From Flavobacteriales bacterium (GTDB lineage: Bacteria > Bacteroidota > Bacteroidia > Flavobacteriales_F > PHOS-HE28), in contig JADKHI010000001.1 of the NCBI GenBank assembly GCA_016721825.1, positions 372,001 to 436,000 of the forward strand: a DNA stretch of 64,000 bases. Direction: 5' to 3'. Below are positions 56,299-64,000 of the stretch, piece by piece. How positions within the stretch are numbered: position 1 is the stretch's first letter; every line of letters begins with the position of its first letter. Both the position numbers and the translations under genes were made by a program. The notes below the pieces were generated by a model. That model had not been told where the DNA came from, did not search any database, and saw only the letters and a program-made list of their open reading frames with translations.

Positions 56299-58680
56299 AT
56301 GAACCGTACAACACGCACCTGGCTGCCGGTCCTTGCGGGGGCGCTGGCCTTCGGTATCGCCTGGTGGATGCTGCGCGTGCCCGGTCAGGTACGTGGCCTG
56401 CAGGTGGAACTGGAACTGCGCACGACCTACACCGATGTCTTCGCCCTGTACTGGGACGATCACGCTTTCACCTACGACCCAACGCGCAGACAAGAAGTTC
56501 AGGTGACACCCGAGGCCGGGGTGCAGCACATCACCTTTGAACTTCCCGTTGAGGTAAGGCACGTACAAGGGCTGCGCATCGACCCCGGAAGTGCGCAGGT
56601 CGAAATGGGCCTGATGGCCATTGTGCTGCGTGGCCCTTATCGCGAGGTCCGTCTGGATGCCCAAGCGATCATCGCCCACTTCAAGGCGATGAACGATCTG
56701 AAGGAGCTGTCCGTGGATACCGTTGAACAAGCAGTGCCGCTCGAGATCATCGGCAGCGACCCCTATTTCGCCAGTTCGATGGATCTATCCTCGCTGGTAG
56801 CGGAGGCCCTTGATCCAGTGCGCCCTGTGCTGCGACCATTCCTCATGGCCATAGCGATCGGCGTCCTGGTCTGGTTGATCCTTCGCACTGCATTGCGACC
56901 ACGCACAATGCCCGCAATGGGAGTTCCCAATGCACCCATTGCGACCCCCATCACAAGGTCCCTGGCGCTTCCTCTCCTGGCGGGTCTGGTGGGCTTTGTG
57001 TTCACGTACGGACTGACCAACAACATCAGTTTCGTGGATCGTGCGGTGCGCGTGGAGTTCGAGCTCATCGCAACGCACAAGGACAACTTCCAGATCTTCC
57101 ACGCCGACAAGCCGGGGGCATTCACCGATGGCAATTACGTGAACGCCGCCGTGCATGGCTCTCCAGGCATTCAGTTGGTCAGCTTCCGTATGCCGCAGGA
57201 CACGTTGTTCAGTTACCTGCGCTTCGACCCAGGCAACGCTCAGGATTCCTTGGTGATCCGGCGAATGTGGTTGCGATGCAACGACGAAAGCATGGAGCAT
57301 AAAGCCAATTCCGTGTTCTATCTGTTCAAGCCCAACGAGCAAGTGGACCTGTACGAATTGCGTGGTGATGCCTTGGTGATCCACTTCAATGGGAACGACC
57401 CCTTCCTGTTCTGTGATGCCAACCTGCAGAGCGAAGTGAAGGCCTTGTGGAAGCACTCGGGCAATGGTCCGCTTCCGCTTCTGTTCGCCCTTGTGGCCGG
57501 TCTGTTCACCTTTTTCACCCTGCTGTTCCGCCCGCTACCGGACCGGGTGAACAGGCGACCTACGGAGATCGCCCTCGTTGGAGGATTCCTGGCCTTCCTT
57601 TACCTGCCACTGCTCTCAGAGGTGATGCCCGTGGAACCGAAGCTGGCGGACACGGAGAAGCGGCCCATGGCCGAGAAACCGTTGCTGAAACTTCACTCGC
57701 TCACCGAGTTCGCACCGAAGTACACGAAGTTCTACAACGACCATTTCGGCTTCCGCAAGTCGCTCTTCCGCCTCAACGCGTTCTTCCACAGCTACGCGCT
57801 GCGCGATTCACCCATGCCCGACAACTTGGTGTTCGGTAAGGATGGCTTCATGTTCCTAGTGAGGCCCGGTGCCGTGGACCAGTACCGTGGGTTGCCCATG
57901 TTCACGGAGCAGGAGCTGCATTGGATCAGCGAGCGGTTGGAGAAACGCCGCAAGTGGCTGGCCGAACAGGGCACCTCCTATTACCTGATGTTCCCGCCCC
58001 TCACGGCGACCATCTACCCGGACAAGCTTCCGGACAACATCGACCGCGTGCGTGAGCGTGGTGGTCTTGACCAGCTGATCGACCACCTGAGAGCGCACAC
58101 CAACATACCTGTAGTGGATTGTCGCGAACCCTTGAAGCAGGCAAGGAGCGTACGTGACGTGTACTATACCACGGACATCCACTGGAATCCTTGGGGTGCG
58201 TACATCGGTTACCGCGAGCTGATGAACACACTGCTGAAGGACCATCCCGAACTGGGCAGCGCCTGCCTGCCCGAGGACTATATCGTGGAGGCCGACACCA
58301 ATGACCAGGGTGACCTGGCCATGCAGATGGCCCTCAACGATCAATTCACGCGCGTGACCTACATGATGGTGCCCTTGGCCGGCGATCGCGCGCGTTTTCT
58401 ACCAGAGGAATCGCTACCCGCGTCAGCCTTCTTCAAGTACAAGCCGGTCTTCAAGCAAGGCCCCGACCCCAACGCCCCGAAGCTGCTGATGTTCCGTGAC
58501 TCCTTCGCGGTATACCTGATGCCTTATCTCAGTGAGCATTTCAGCCGCAGCGTGTACGTATGGACGCCCATCTTCATTCCCGACATCGTCGAGAAGGAAC
58601 ATCCGGACATCGTAGTGCAGGAGATCCTCGAGGTCTTCATCCGCGACCTGCTGGAGGACAAGCTCAGCGACGACATCTAG
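56299..58680 (+). CDS. AlgX/AlgJ-like polysaccharide O-acetyltransferase (SGNH-type)
   Basis: A 793-residue protein. The N-terminal half alternates membrane helices (LPVLAGALAFGIAWWML, FLMAIAIGVLVWLILRTAL, LLAGLVGFVFTYGL, LFALVAGLFTFFTLLF) with beta-rich periplasmic parts. The C-terminal catalytic domain starts near residue 455 (EKPLLKLHSLTEFAPKYTKFYNDHFGFRKSLFRLNAFF). It has the AlgX-type DxHW motif in TTDIHWNPWGAYIGY (D626, H628) and the Ser in LMFRDSFAVY (D734, S735). It should transfer acetyl groups received from the MBOAT partner to a surface glycan. The extra N-terminal half makes it longer than AlgJ or AlgX (about 400-475). Confidence 0.87.
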   Translation: MNRTTRTWLPVLAGALAFGIAWWMLRVPGQVRGLQVELELRTTYTDVFALYWDDHAFTYDPTRRQEVQVTPEAGVQHITFELPVEVRHVQGLRIDPGSAQVEMGLMAIVLRGPYREVRLDAQAIIAHFKAMNDLKELSVDTVEQAVPLEIIGSDPYFASSMDLSSLVAEALDPVRPVLRPFLMAIAIGVLVWLILRTALRPRTMPAMGVPNAPIATPITRSLALPLLAGLVGFVFTYGLTNNISFVDRAVRVEFELIATHKDNFQIFHADKPGAFTDGNYVNAAVHGSPGIQLVSFRMPQDTLFSYLRFDPGNAQDSLVIRRMWLRCNDESMEHKANSVFYLFKPNEQVDLYELRGDALVIHFNGNDPFLFCDANLQSEVKALWKHSGNGPLPLLFALVAGLFTFFTLLFRPLPDRVNRRPTEIALVGGFLAFLYLPLLSEVMPVEPKLADTEKRPMAEKPLLKLHSLTEFAPKYTKFYNDHFGFRKSLFRLNAFFHSYALRDSPMPDNLVFGKDGFMFLVRPGAVDQYRGLPMFTEQELHWISERLEKRRKWLAEQGTSYYLMFPPLTATIYPDKLPDNIDRVRERGGLDQLIDHLRAHTNIPVVDCREPLKQARSVRDVYYTTDIHWNPWGAYIGYRELMNTLLKDHPELGSACLPEDYIVEADTNDQGDLAMQMALNDQFTRVTYMMVPLAGDRARFLPEESLPASAFFKYKPVFKQGPDPNAPKLLMFRDSFAVYLMPYLSEHFSRSVYVWTPIFIPDIVEKEHPDIVVQEILEVFIRDLLEDKLSDDI

Positions 58681-58681
58681 G

Positions 58682-61600
58682 TCATACGGCGAACTGCCAA
58701 TCGTGCACGCCCCGGCTCAGGTTCGGGTTGTAGCAGGGATCATCATCGATGTAGCCTTTCCACCGCGCCTTGAAGAGGCCGACCTCGCGTAAGTGCCGCT
58801 CGTAGCTCTCCCTTGTCATGTGCGGATGCCCGCGCGTGAGGGACTCGTAGTGGTAGAGCGTAACATGAGGTAGATAGACGTTGTTCACACCTGACTCGCG
58901 GAGGCGTAAGCAGAGATCGACGTCGTTGTACTCAACGGTGAAGTCCTGGTCCCAGCCACCGATGCGCTCCAGCTTCGCACGTTCCACCATCATGCAGGCG
59001 GCTGTCACCGCACTGTTGTTGTTGATGGTGTTCACGTAGTTGAAGTAGCCCGGCCCGTCGCGATGCGTGCCCACGAAGGTGTGTCCGGCCACCCCTCCAA
59101 GACCGATCACCACACCCGCATGCTGAATGCTGTCGTTGTGGTAGAGCAGCTTCACACCCACCGCCCCGATGGAAGGGCGCTGGCTCCACTCGTGCATGGC
59201 GCGCAACCAGTCGGCGTGCAGCACCTCGGTATCGTTGTTCAGGAAGAGGACCTGTTCACCGGAGGTGTGCTTCGATCCCGTGTTCATCAGCTCCGAGAAG
59301 TTGAACGGGACATCGTGGGCGATCCAATCAAAGCGACCGGGATGCGCGCTCTTCATTTCCGCGAGCAGTTCGAACAGCTCCTTCTCCTTGCTGTTGTTGC
59401 TGACCACGAGCACCTCGAAGTCCGGGTGGTCGGTGAGCGCGAAGATGGAAGTGAGGCAGGTGCGCAGCACCTGTGCCTGGTCCTTGGTAGGGATGATGAT
59501 GCTCACTTTTCCGCGCAAGGGTGACGTGAAGCGGATGCCATAGCCACGGAAGCCATCGAGGAAAGAGACCTCACCCGGTTCACCGCGACGTTCCAGCGCC
59601 TCGGTGAGCGCCTTGCGGGCGGCATCGTAGGCATAGGGCTTCACATCCTCGCCATGCGCGGCACTGCCTGCGTGTATCCGCCAGTGATACAGCACGCGTG
59701 GTATGCGAACAATGCCTTGCGTGCGCTCGGTGCAACGCAGCAAGAGGTCGTAGTCCTGGCTGCCTTCGAAGCCCGGACGGAAGCCACCGACCTCCTTGAT
59801 GAGCGCAGCACGCAGCACCACCAAATGGCCGAAGTAGTTGCGTGAGAGCAGGTGATCAGGGCACCACTGGGGTTTGAAGTGCGGATCGCTGTGCTTGCCT
59901 TGCTCATCCACCTTGTCCTCGTCCGTATACAGCACATCCAGCGTGGGGTGAAGCTGAAGGCGCTTCACAATGTGGTAGAGCGCATCCGGTGTGAGCAGGT
60001 CATCGTGGTCCATCAACGCCACGAACTCGCCGGAAGCCAGTTCCAAGGCGCTGTTGCTCGCTCGACAGATGTGCCCGTTCTCTTTGCGGAAGATCACTTT
60101 GATGCGGGTATCCTCCTTCATCCAGCGTTCGAGGCACTTACGCACATCGGGGTCCGTTGAACGGTCATCCGCGATGCACAGCTCCCAGTGCTCATAGGCC
60201 TGATCGACCACGCTGCGGATCGCGGCTTCGAGAAAGGCCACTGGCGGATCGAACACCGGCATGACGATGCTGATCAACGGGCGGAACGTGAAAGCCAGCG
60301 CATCCTCCCGATATTCACGCAGGTCTGAGTCACGGGCGAAATGGCGTGCCATGTACTGATGGTACGGGTCGCCGTTCACTTGGAACAGGTCAGGGCGATC
60401 ATGGGCCTCACCCACCACGATCCTTACGGGCCGGATCTCCGTCCACAGGTACAGCGCCTTGAACACCTTGGCGAAGAATTTCCGCAGTATGGTGCGCCCT
60501 TGACGGGAGACGAAGAAGGTGGCACGCTTCAGCCAACGCATGCTGCGACGCGAGGTGTCACTGGAGGTCCGGAGCAAGGCCCGCATGCGGTAATACTGCT
60601 TGCGCAGGCGCCACAGCTTGCTGTTCTCCATCGACCTGATGCGCTCCTCGTACTGTCCGAGCATGGACTGCAAGGCCTTCCCATGTTCGCGTTGGACCGA
60701 GAGCGCATGCATCACCTTCTGGACCTCAACGTTCAGACGCCGGGCTTCCGCCGCCAGGTTCTCCCGATCGGACACCGCGCGGGAGAGGTCTTTCCGATGA
60801 TCCTCTTCCAACGCCGCCACCCGGTCGATCAAGCTCTTCAGCTCTTTCAGCGCCCGTTCACGTTCGACGTTCAGCGTCCTCCGTCCGTTCAACCTGTAAC
60901 AGCCGATCTTGCTCCGCACCATGCGCTTCTCGCAAGGCTTCAGCACGCCCAGCTTCGGCACGTTGAACAAGCTGCCGATCATGCGCCTGGATGCCATGCA
61001 ACAGAGCGACCACCGCTTCACCGTGCTTGGCAAAGAGCGTGGCATGCTTGCGCACAACGTAGCTGACGATGCGGCTGCGTATGGCTGGGTCGTTCGCTCG
61101 CGACACCAAGGAATTCCCACGCACGCGGTACCGGAACAACGGTCGATCCACGTGAACGAACCGGCACCCTGAGCTCATCATCCGGATCCAGAGCTCCCAA
61201 TCCTCGTAGCCGTCGCGCATGGCCTCATCAAAGCCCGACAAGGACACCAGCGCGGAGCGATGGACCATGGCGCATGCATCGATCCTGTTCCCCGCGAGCA
61301 GTTCCGGCAAACTGCAGAGCGGCTGCTTCACCAAGGCCTCCCGCTCTCCGAACTCTTCGCGGTCGCCGTACACCATGCTTGCCATCGGATCCGCATCCAA
61401 TGCGGCTACCATGGCTTGCACGGAACCTTGGAGCATCAGGTTGTCCGCGTCGAGGAAGAGGATGTAGGGCCGTTCGCAAGCGGACCAACCGGCGTTGCGC
61501 GCAGCCGCCAGTCCTCCGTTCGGCCGATCGATCACGGTGACCCCACCGGCACGAACGTCCTCCAGTATCCGAAGGGTCGCCGCATCAGTACTTCCATCGT

Positions 61601-61730
61601 TCACCACGGTCACGGCAGCACCAGCCCTGCGCGCGTCCTCGACGCTTGCGATCGCCTCTTTGAGGAACTCCCCGTCGTTGTAGCACGGGATGACAACGCC
61701 CACCGCTTCCATGCCCGATGATGCGCTCAT
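58682..61730 (-). CDS. family 2 glycosyltransferase(s), probably one two-domain protein broken by a frameshift
   Basis: Two GT2 units. The first (61730 to about 60858, 290 residues) begins EAVGVVIPCYNDGEFLKEAIASVEDA with DADNL as the DxD-type site, and ends in charged helix (AEALREAHGAEQDRLLQVERTEDAERR). The second frame (58682 to about 60900) picks up with matching coiled coil (NVERERALKELKSLIDRVAALEED...). It then has two more GT-A modules: ISIVMPVFDPPVAFLEAAIRSVVDQ with MDHDD, and VSIIIPTKDQAQVLRTCLTSIFAL with NNDTE. One base near 60860 would fuse everything into about 1015 residues. Two overlapping genes remain possible. It should build the exported polysaccharide. It overlaps the ABC ATPase gene by ATGA at 61727-61730. 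Confidence 0.8.
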
Positions 61731-62479
61731 GGGTTCAGCGGAATTCCGAGCAGCCCATGGTAGTGCAGGCCAACCTCGTGAGTGCTGCCCACTTTCACAA
61801 TGGTGCCTTGCTCCATGCACGCGGCCCTGTCGCAGATGCGTTGTACCTCACCCAGGAAGTGGGACACGAACACGATGGTACAACCTCCCTTCTTCAGTTC
61901 GTCAATGCGACGGTAACACTGCTGCTGGAAAGCAGCGTCGCCCACAGCAAGCACTTCGTCCACCAACAGCACATCGGGGTCGTTCGCGGTAGCGATGGAG
62001 AAGCCGAGGCGTGCGGTCATCCCTGTGGAATAGCGTTTCACCTGCATGGACAGCTCAGGCTCTGAAAGGCCCGCGAAATGCCGAACGTAATCCTTGGTGT
62101 GCGCAATGTCCGAGCGGCTCAGGCCTAGCAAGGAACTGCACAAAGCAACGTTCTCCCAGCCGCTCAACTCGGGCTCCAAGCCAACGCCCAAGGACAGCAT
62201 GGGCGCGACACGGCCCTGTACACAGACCGCACCCTTCGTGGGTTCCACGATGCCGGCGATCACGCGCAGCAAGGTGCTCTTGCCAGATCCGTTGCGGCCA
62301 ACGATACCGAAGCACTCGCCCCTTGCGATCTCGAGGTGTACGTCGTGCAGAATGCGCTTCCGCTCCAGCAACCGTTTCGAGCCAATGGAGACGAGGTACT
62401 CCTTGATGGACCGGAACCCATAGCGCTGCACCAGCAGGTCCACGTGCAGGTCATGAAGGGCGATCGCTAACGGTGCCAT
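61727..62479 (-). CDS. polysaccharide ABC transporter ATP-binding protein (Wzt/TagH-like)
   Basis: A 250-residue ATPase with Walker A GRNGSGKST, an LSGWENVALCSSLLGLS stretch typical of Wzt/TagH, signature YSTGMTARLGFSIA and Walker B DVLLVDEVLAVGD. It starts 2 bases after the permease stop and drives export of a completed glycan. It lacks the long C-terminal carbohydrate-binding domain of E. coli O9a Wzt. I start at 62479 (MAPLAIALHD); an in-frame ATG at 62575 would overlap the permease. Confidence 0.92.
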   Translation of the reverse strand: MAPLAIALHDLHVDLLVQRYGFRSIKEYLVSIGSKRLLERKRILHDVHLEIARGECFGIVGRNGSGKSTLLRVIAGIVEPTKGAVCVQGRVAPMLSLGVGLEPELSGWENVALCSSLLGLSRSDIAHTKDYVRHFAGLSEPELSMQVKRYSTGMTARLGFSIATANDPDVLLVDEVLAVGDAAFQQQCYRRIDELKKGGCTIVFVSHFLGEVQRICDRAACMEQGTIVKVGSTHEVGLHYHGLLGIPLNP

Positions 62480-62481
62480 GC

Positions 62482-63279
62482 TCAGTAGTTCGCGATGAAG
62501 CCGCGACGCAAGAGATTGAACACGGAGAGGCCGGCCAACAAGGCGATCAGCGCGAGGCCGATGGCCGGCACCCATAGTTCCGGACCTGGCACTTGTCCAT
62601 CATAGAGAACCACGCGCACGAGGCCGATGAAGTGATAGAGCGGGTTGAGGGAGGCCACCCACTGCAGATCAGCAGGCACCAGATCGGGTGGATAGGCTAC
62701 GGGCGTCAGGTAGAACAAGGCGGGAAGCAGCGCGCTCCATAGGATGCCAATGTCACGGAAGTAAACGTTCAGCGCGCACAGGGCCAGCGAAAGGCCGAAC
62801 AGAAAGGACGCGAACAAGGCCACGACCGGGATCACCAACAGGGTGGCCGGCACCGGACGCCAGCCGAACCACGCCAGAATGAAAGCAAAGGGGATGAAGG
62901 ACACCAGCAGGTTGAATAGCCCGGCCATGAGCTGCGCCAATGGGAACACCTGCGCGGGTACGGCCAGCGAACGAAGCACATGGGCATTGTCCACCACAGA
63001 GGAAAGGATGTGTGCGCTCGTGGTGGCGAAGAAGGACCAGAAGATCAAGCCCGTGAGCGCGAAGACCGGGTAGTTCTCCACCTGTGCGAAGGCCCGGCTG
63101 AAGATGAAGAGAAAGATCAACAGGAAGAGCAACGGATTGAAGAGCGTCCAGAGGAACCCGAACAACGAGCTCTTGTACCGTAGCCGCACGTTCTTCCAAG
63201 CCACGGTGAGCAGCATGGGCAGGTGCTGTCGCTGCATCCGCAGGGTGGTTTGCCCGGGCAAGGGAACGGCGGTGGACAT
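62482..63279 (-). CDS. polysaccharide ABC transporter permease (Wzm/TagG-like)
   Basis: A 265-residue ABC-2 permease with about six helices, beginning LTVAWKNVRLRYKSSLFGFLWTLFNPLLFLLIFLFIFS, which matches the amphipathic start and first helix of Wzm/TagG. The end reads LNPLYHFIGLVRVVLYDG, also family-typical. It forms the export channel with the ATPase downstream. It is divergent from the glycosyltransferase at 63338; each has a TAnnTTGN box close to its start. Confidence 0.92.
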   Translation of the reverse strand: MSTAVPLPGQTTLRMQRQHLPMLLTVAWKNVRLRYKSSLFGFLWTLFNPLLFLLIFLFIFSRAFAQVENYPVFALTGLIFWSFFATTSAHILSSVVDNAHVLRSLAVPAQVFPLAQLMAGLFNLLVSFIPFAFILAWFGWRPVPATLLVIPVVALFASFLFGLSLALCALNVYFRDIGILWSALLPALFYLTPVAYPPDLVPADLQWVASLNPLYHFIGLVRVVLYDGQVPGPELWVPAIGLALIALLAGLSVFNLLRRGFIANY

Positions 63280-63286
63280 GGGTCGC

Positions 63287-63294
63287 GCAAGTTA
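63287..63294 (-). promoter_or_regulatory. TAACTTGC -7-like box before the permease gene
   Basis: On the minus strand TAACTTGC lies 7 bases before the ATG at 63279. The diverging TATCTTGG box at 63320-63327 serves the opposite strand. Confidence 0.4.
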
Positions 63295-63319
63295 GCGCAG
63301 CCCCTTCGTGGAGGCCTTC

Positions 63320-63327
63320 TATCTTGG
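63320..63327 (+). promoter_or_regulatory. TATCTTGG -7-like box before the last glycosyltransferase gene
   Basis: TATCTTGG, 10 bases before the ATG at 63338. It resembles the Bacteroidetes -7 element with one change. Confidence 0.35.
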
Positions 63328-63337
63328 CCCTTCGCGC

Positions 63338-64000
63338 ATGTCACTGGTCTTCAATGGTCGTTGCCTGGATCGCCCCATCGGCGGTGTGGAACGCTATGCC
63401 CGCATGCTGCTGCACACCCTTGCACGGATCCACACGGACCTGCGTGTGGTGGTGCCTCCGAAGGCGACCGCGGACCTAGGCCTTCCACCAGGCATCACGG
63501 TTCAACGCTTTGGGAACATGCGGGGCCATGCCTGGGAACAGCTCTCGCTGCCAAGTGCGCTCCGCAAAGGGGACTTCCTGCTGAACCCGGCGAACGCGGC
63601 GCCGCTTAGGGTCCACAAGCAGGCCGTGGTGGTGCACGACCTGGCCTTCCTCCACCATCCGGAGTGGTTCGATGTGCGCTTCGCGAAGTGGTACGGATTC
63701 CTTATGCCTCTGGTGGTGCGGCGTTCCGCCGTGGTGGTGACCGTGAGCGAGACCATGCGCCAAGAGCTCATCACCACCTTCGAGCTGCCTGCGGAAAAGG
63801 TGATCGTGGTCCCGCCATACGCCGACCCACAGCAGTTCTCTCGATCCGAAAGGGTTAATGTGCCGGATCGCTTCTTCCTGTTCGTTGGCGGTGATGATCC
63901 GCGCAAGTCCATCTCAGGAACACTGGACCAGCTCTTCGCTTCGGACGACCAGGCCCATGCCGTAATTGTCGGTCGCCAACGCAAGCCCTTCAGCGCAAAG
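63338..64000 (+). CDS. glycosyltransferase family 4-like protein, partial
   Basis: The first 221 residues; the gene runs off the window. It begins MSLVFNGRCLDRPIGGVERYARMLLHTLARI, the N-terminal GT-B pattern with the GGVERY loop. It then has AVVVHDLAFLHHPEWF, SAVVVTVSETMRQELITTFELPAEKVIVVPPYAD and the start of the second domain (RFFLFVGGDDPRKS). It should transfer a nucleotide sugar to the growing glycan in the cytoplasm. Divergent from the Wzm-like gene, so part of the same surface-polysaccharide cluster. Confidence 0.85.
   Translation, partial: MSLVFNGRCLDRPIGGVERYARMLLHTLARIHTDLRVVVPPKATADLGLPPGITVQRFGNMRGHAWEQLSLPSALRKGDFLLNPANAAPLRVHKQAVVVHDLAFLHHPEWFDVRFAKWYGFLMPLVVRRSAVVVTVSETMRQELITTFELPAEKVIVVPPYADPQQFSRSERVNVPDRFFLFVGGDDPRKSISGTLDQLFASDDQAHAVIVGRQRKPFSAK

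Overview
The window looks like a contig from a high-GC member of the Bacteroidota, probably Flavobacteriales-related (inference). The evidence is two kinds of type IX secretion C-terminal domain (type A on NHL-repeat and other secreted proteins, type B on a giant PKD protein), a tRNA promoter of the Bacteroidetes TTG/TAnnTTTG form, TAnnTTCG-like boxes just in front of start codons, a deoxyhypusine-synthase-like gene, and a Bacteroidetes-type tyrosine integrase. Most of the window is about 60% GC; a two-gene operon at 32-33.7 kb is much lower (one counted 60-base line is 43%). Layout: 1-12.6 kb is chromosomal: the end of an Omp85/BamA-like protein, tspO, dnaE, trxA with a clear terminator, a secreted NHL-repeat protein, a TPR histidine kinase with its LuxR-type response regulator, a DUF58 protein, a secreted T9SS protein, and tRNA-Asp(GTC). 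12.6-38.5 kb is an integrative element of about 26 kb inserted at the 3' end of tRNA-Asp. A 24-bp copy of the tRNA 3' end at 38495-38518 marks the other end, and a tyrosine integrase lies next to it. Matching pairs of arm-type repeats lie just inside both ends. The island carries a giant PKD/T9SS adhesin gene, a KTSC protein, a type I restriction-modification locus (hsdM, hsdS, hsdR) into which HEPN-like, DUF262/DUF1524 (GmrSD-like) and HD-domain genes are inserted, an unknown low-GC two-gene operon, and a minus-strand module (replication-like protein, excisionase-like HTH protein, unknown proteins, integrase). 38.5-64 kb is chromosomal again: recQ, a REP-associated transposase with its own palindrome inside the gene, a GbsR/MarR-regulated membrane-protein operon with two near-identical operators, a MacAB-like efflux operon with two permeases, an orphan TPR histidine kinase, a deoxyhypusine-synthase-like gene, a VOC protein, a diheme cytochrome-like lipoprotein, an MBOAT/AlgX-like O-acetylation pair, and a polysaccharide export/glycosyltransferase cluster running off the end. 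Sequence quality: many genes, especially in the island, can be rebuilt only by allowing single-base insertions or deletions, several of them in short G/C runs. Homology continues cleanly in the new frame each time. I read most of these as residual long-read indels, but real decay of the island cannot be excluded from the sequence alone. How the genes work together: the island is best read as a defence island (type I R-M, HEPN, GmrSD-like, an unknown operon) with its own integration module. The right flank combines envelope stress/efflux functions with surface polysaccharide synthesis, acetylation and export.
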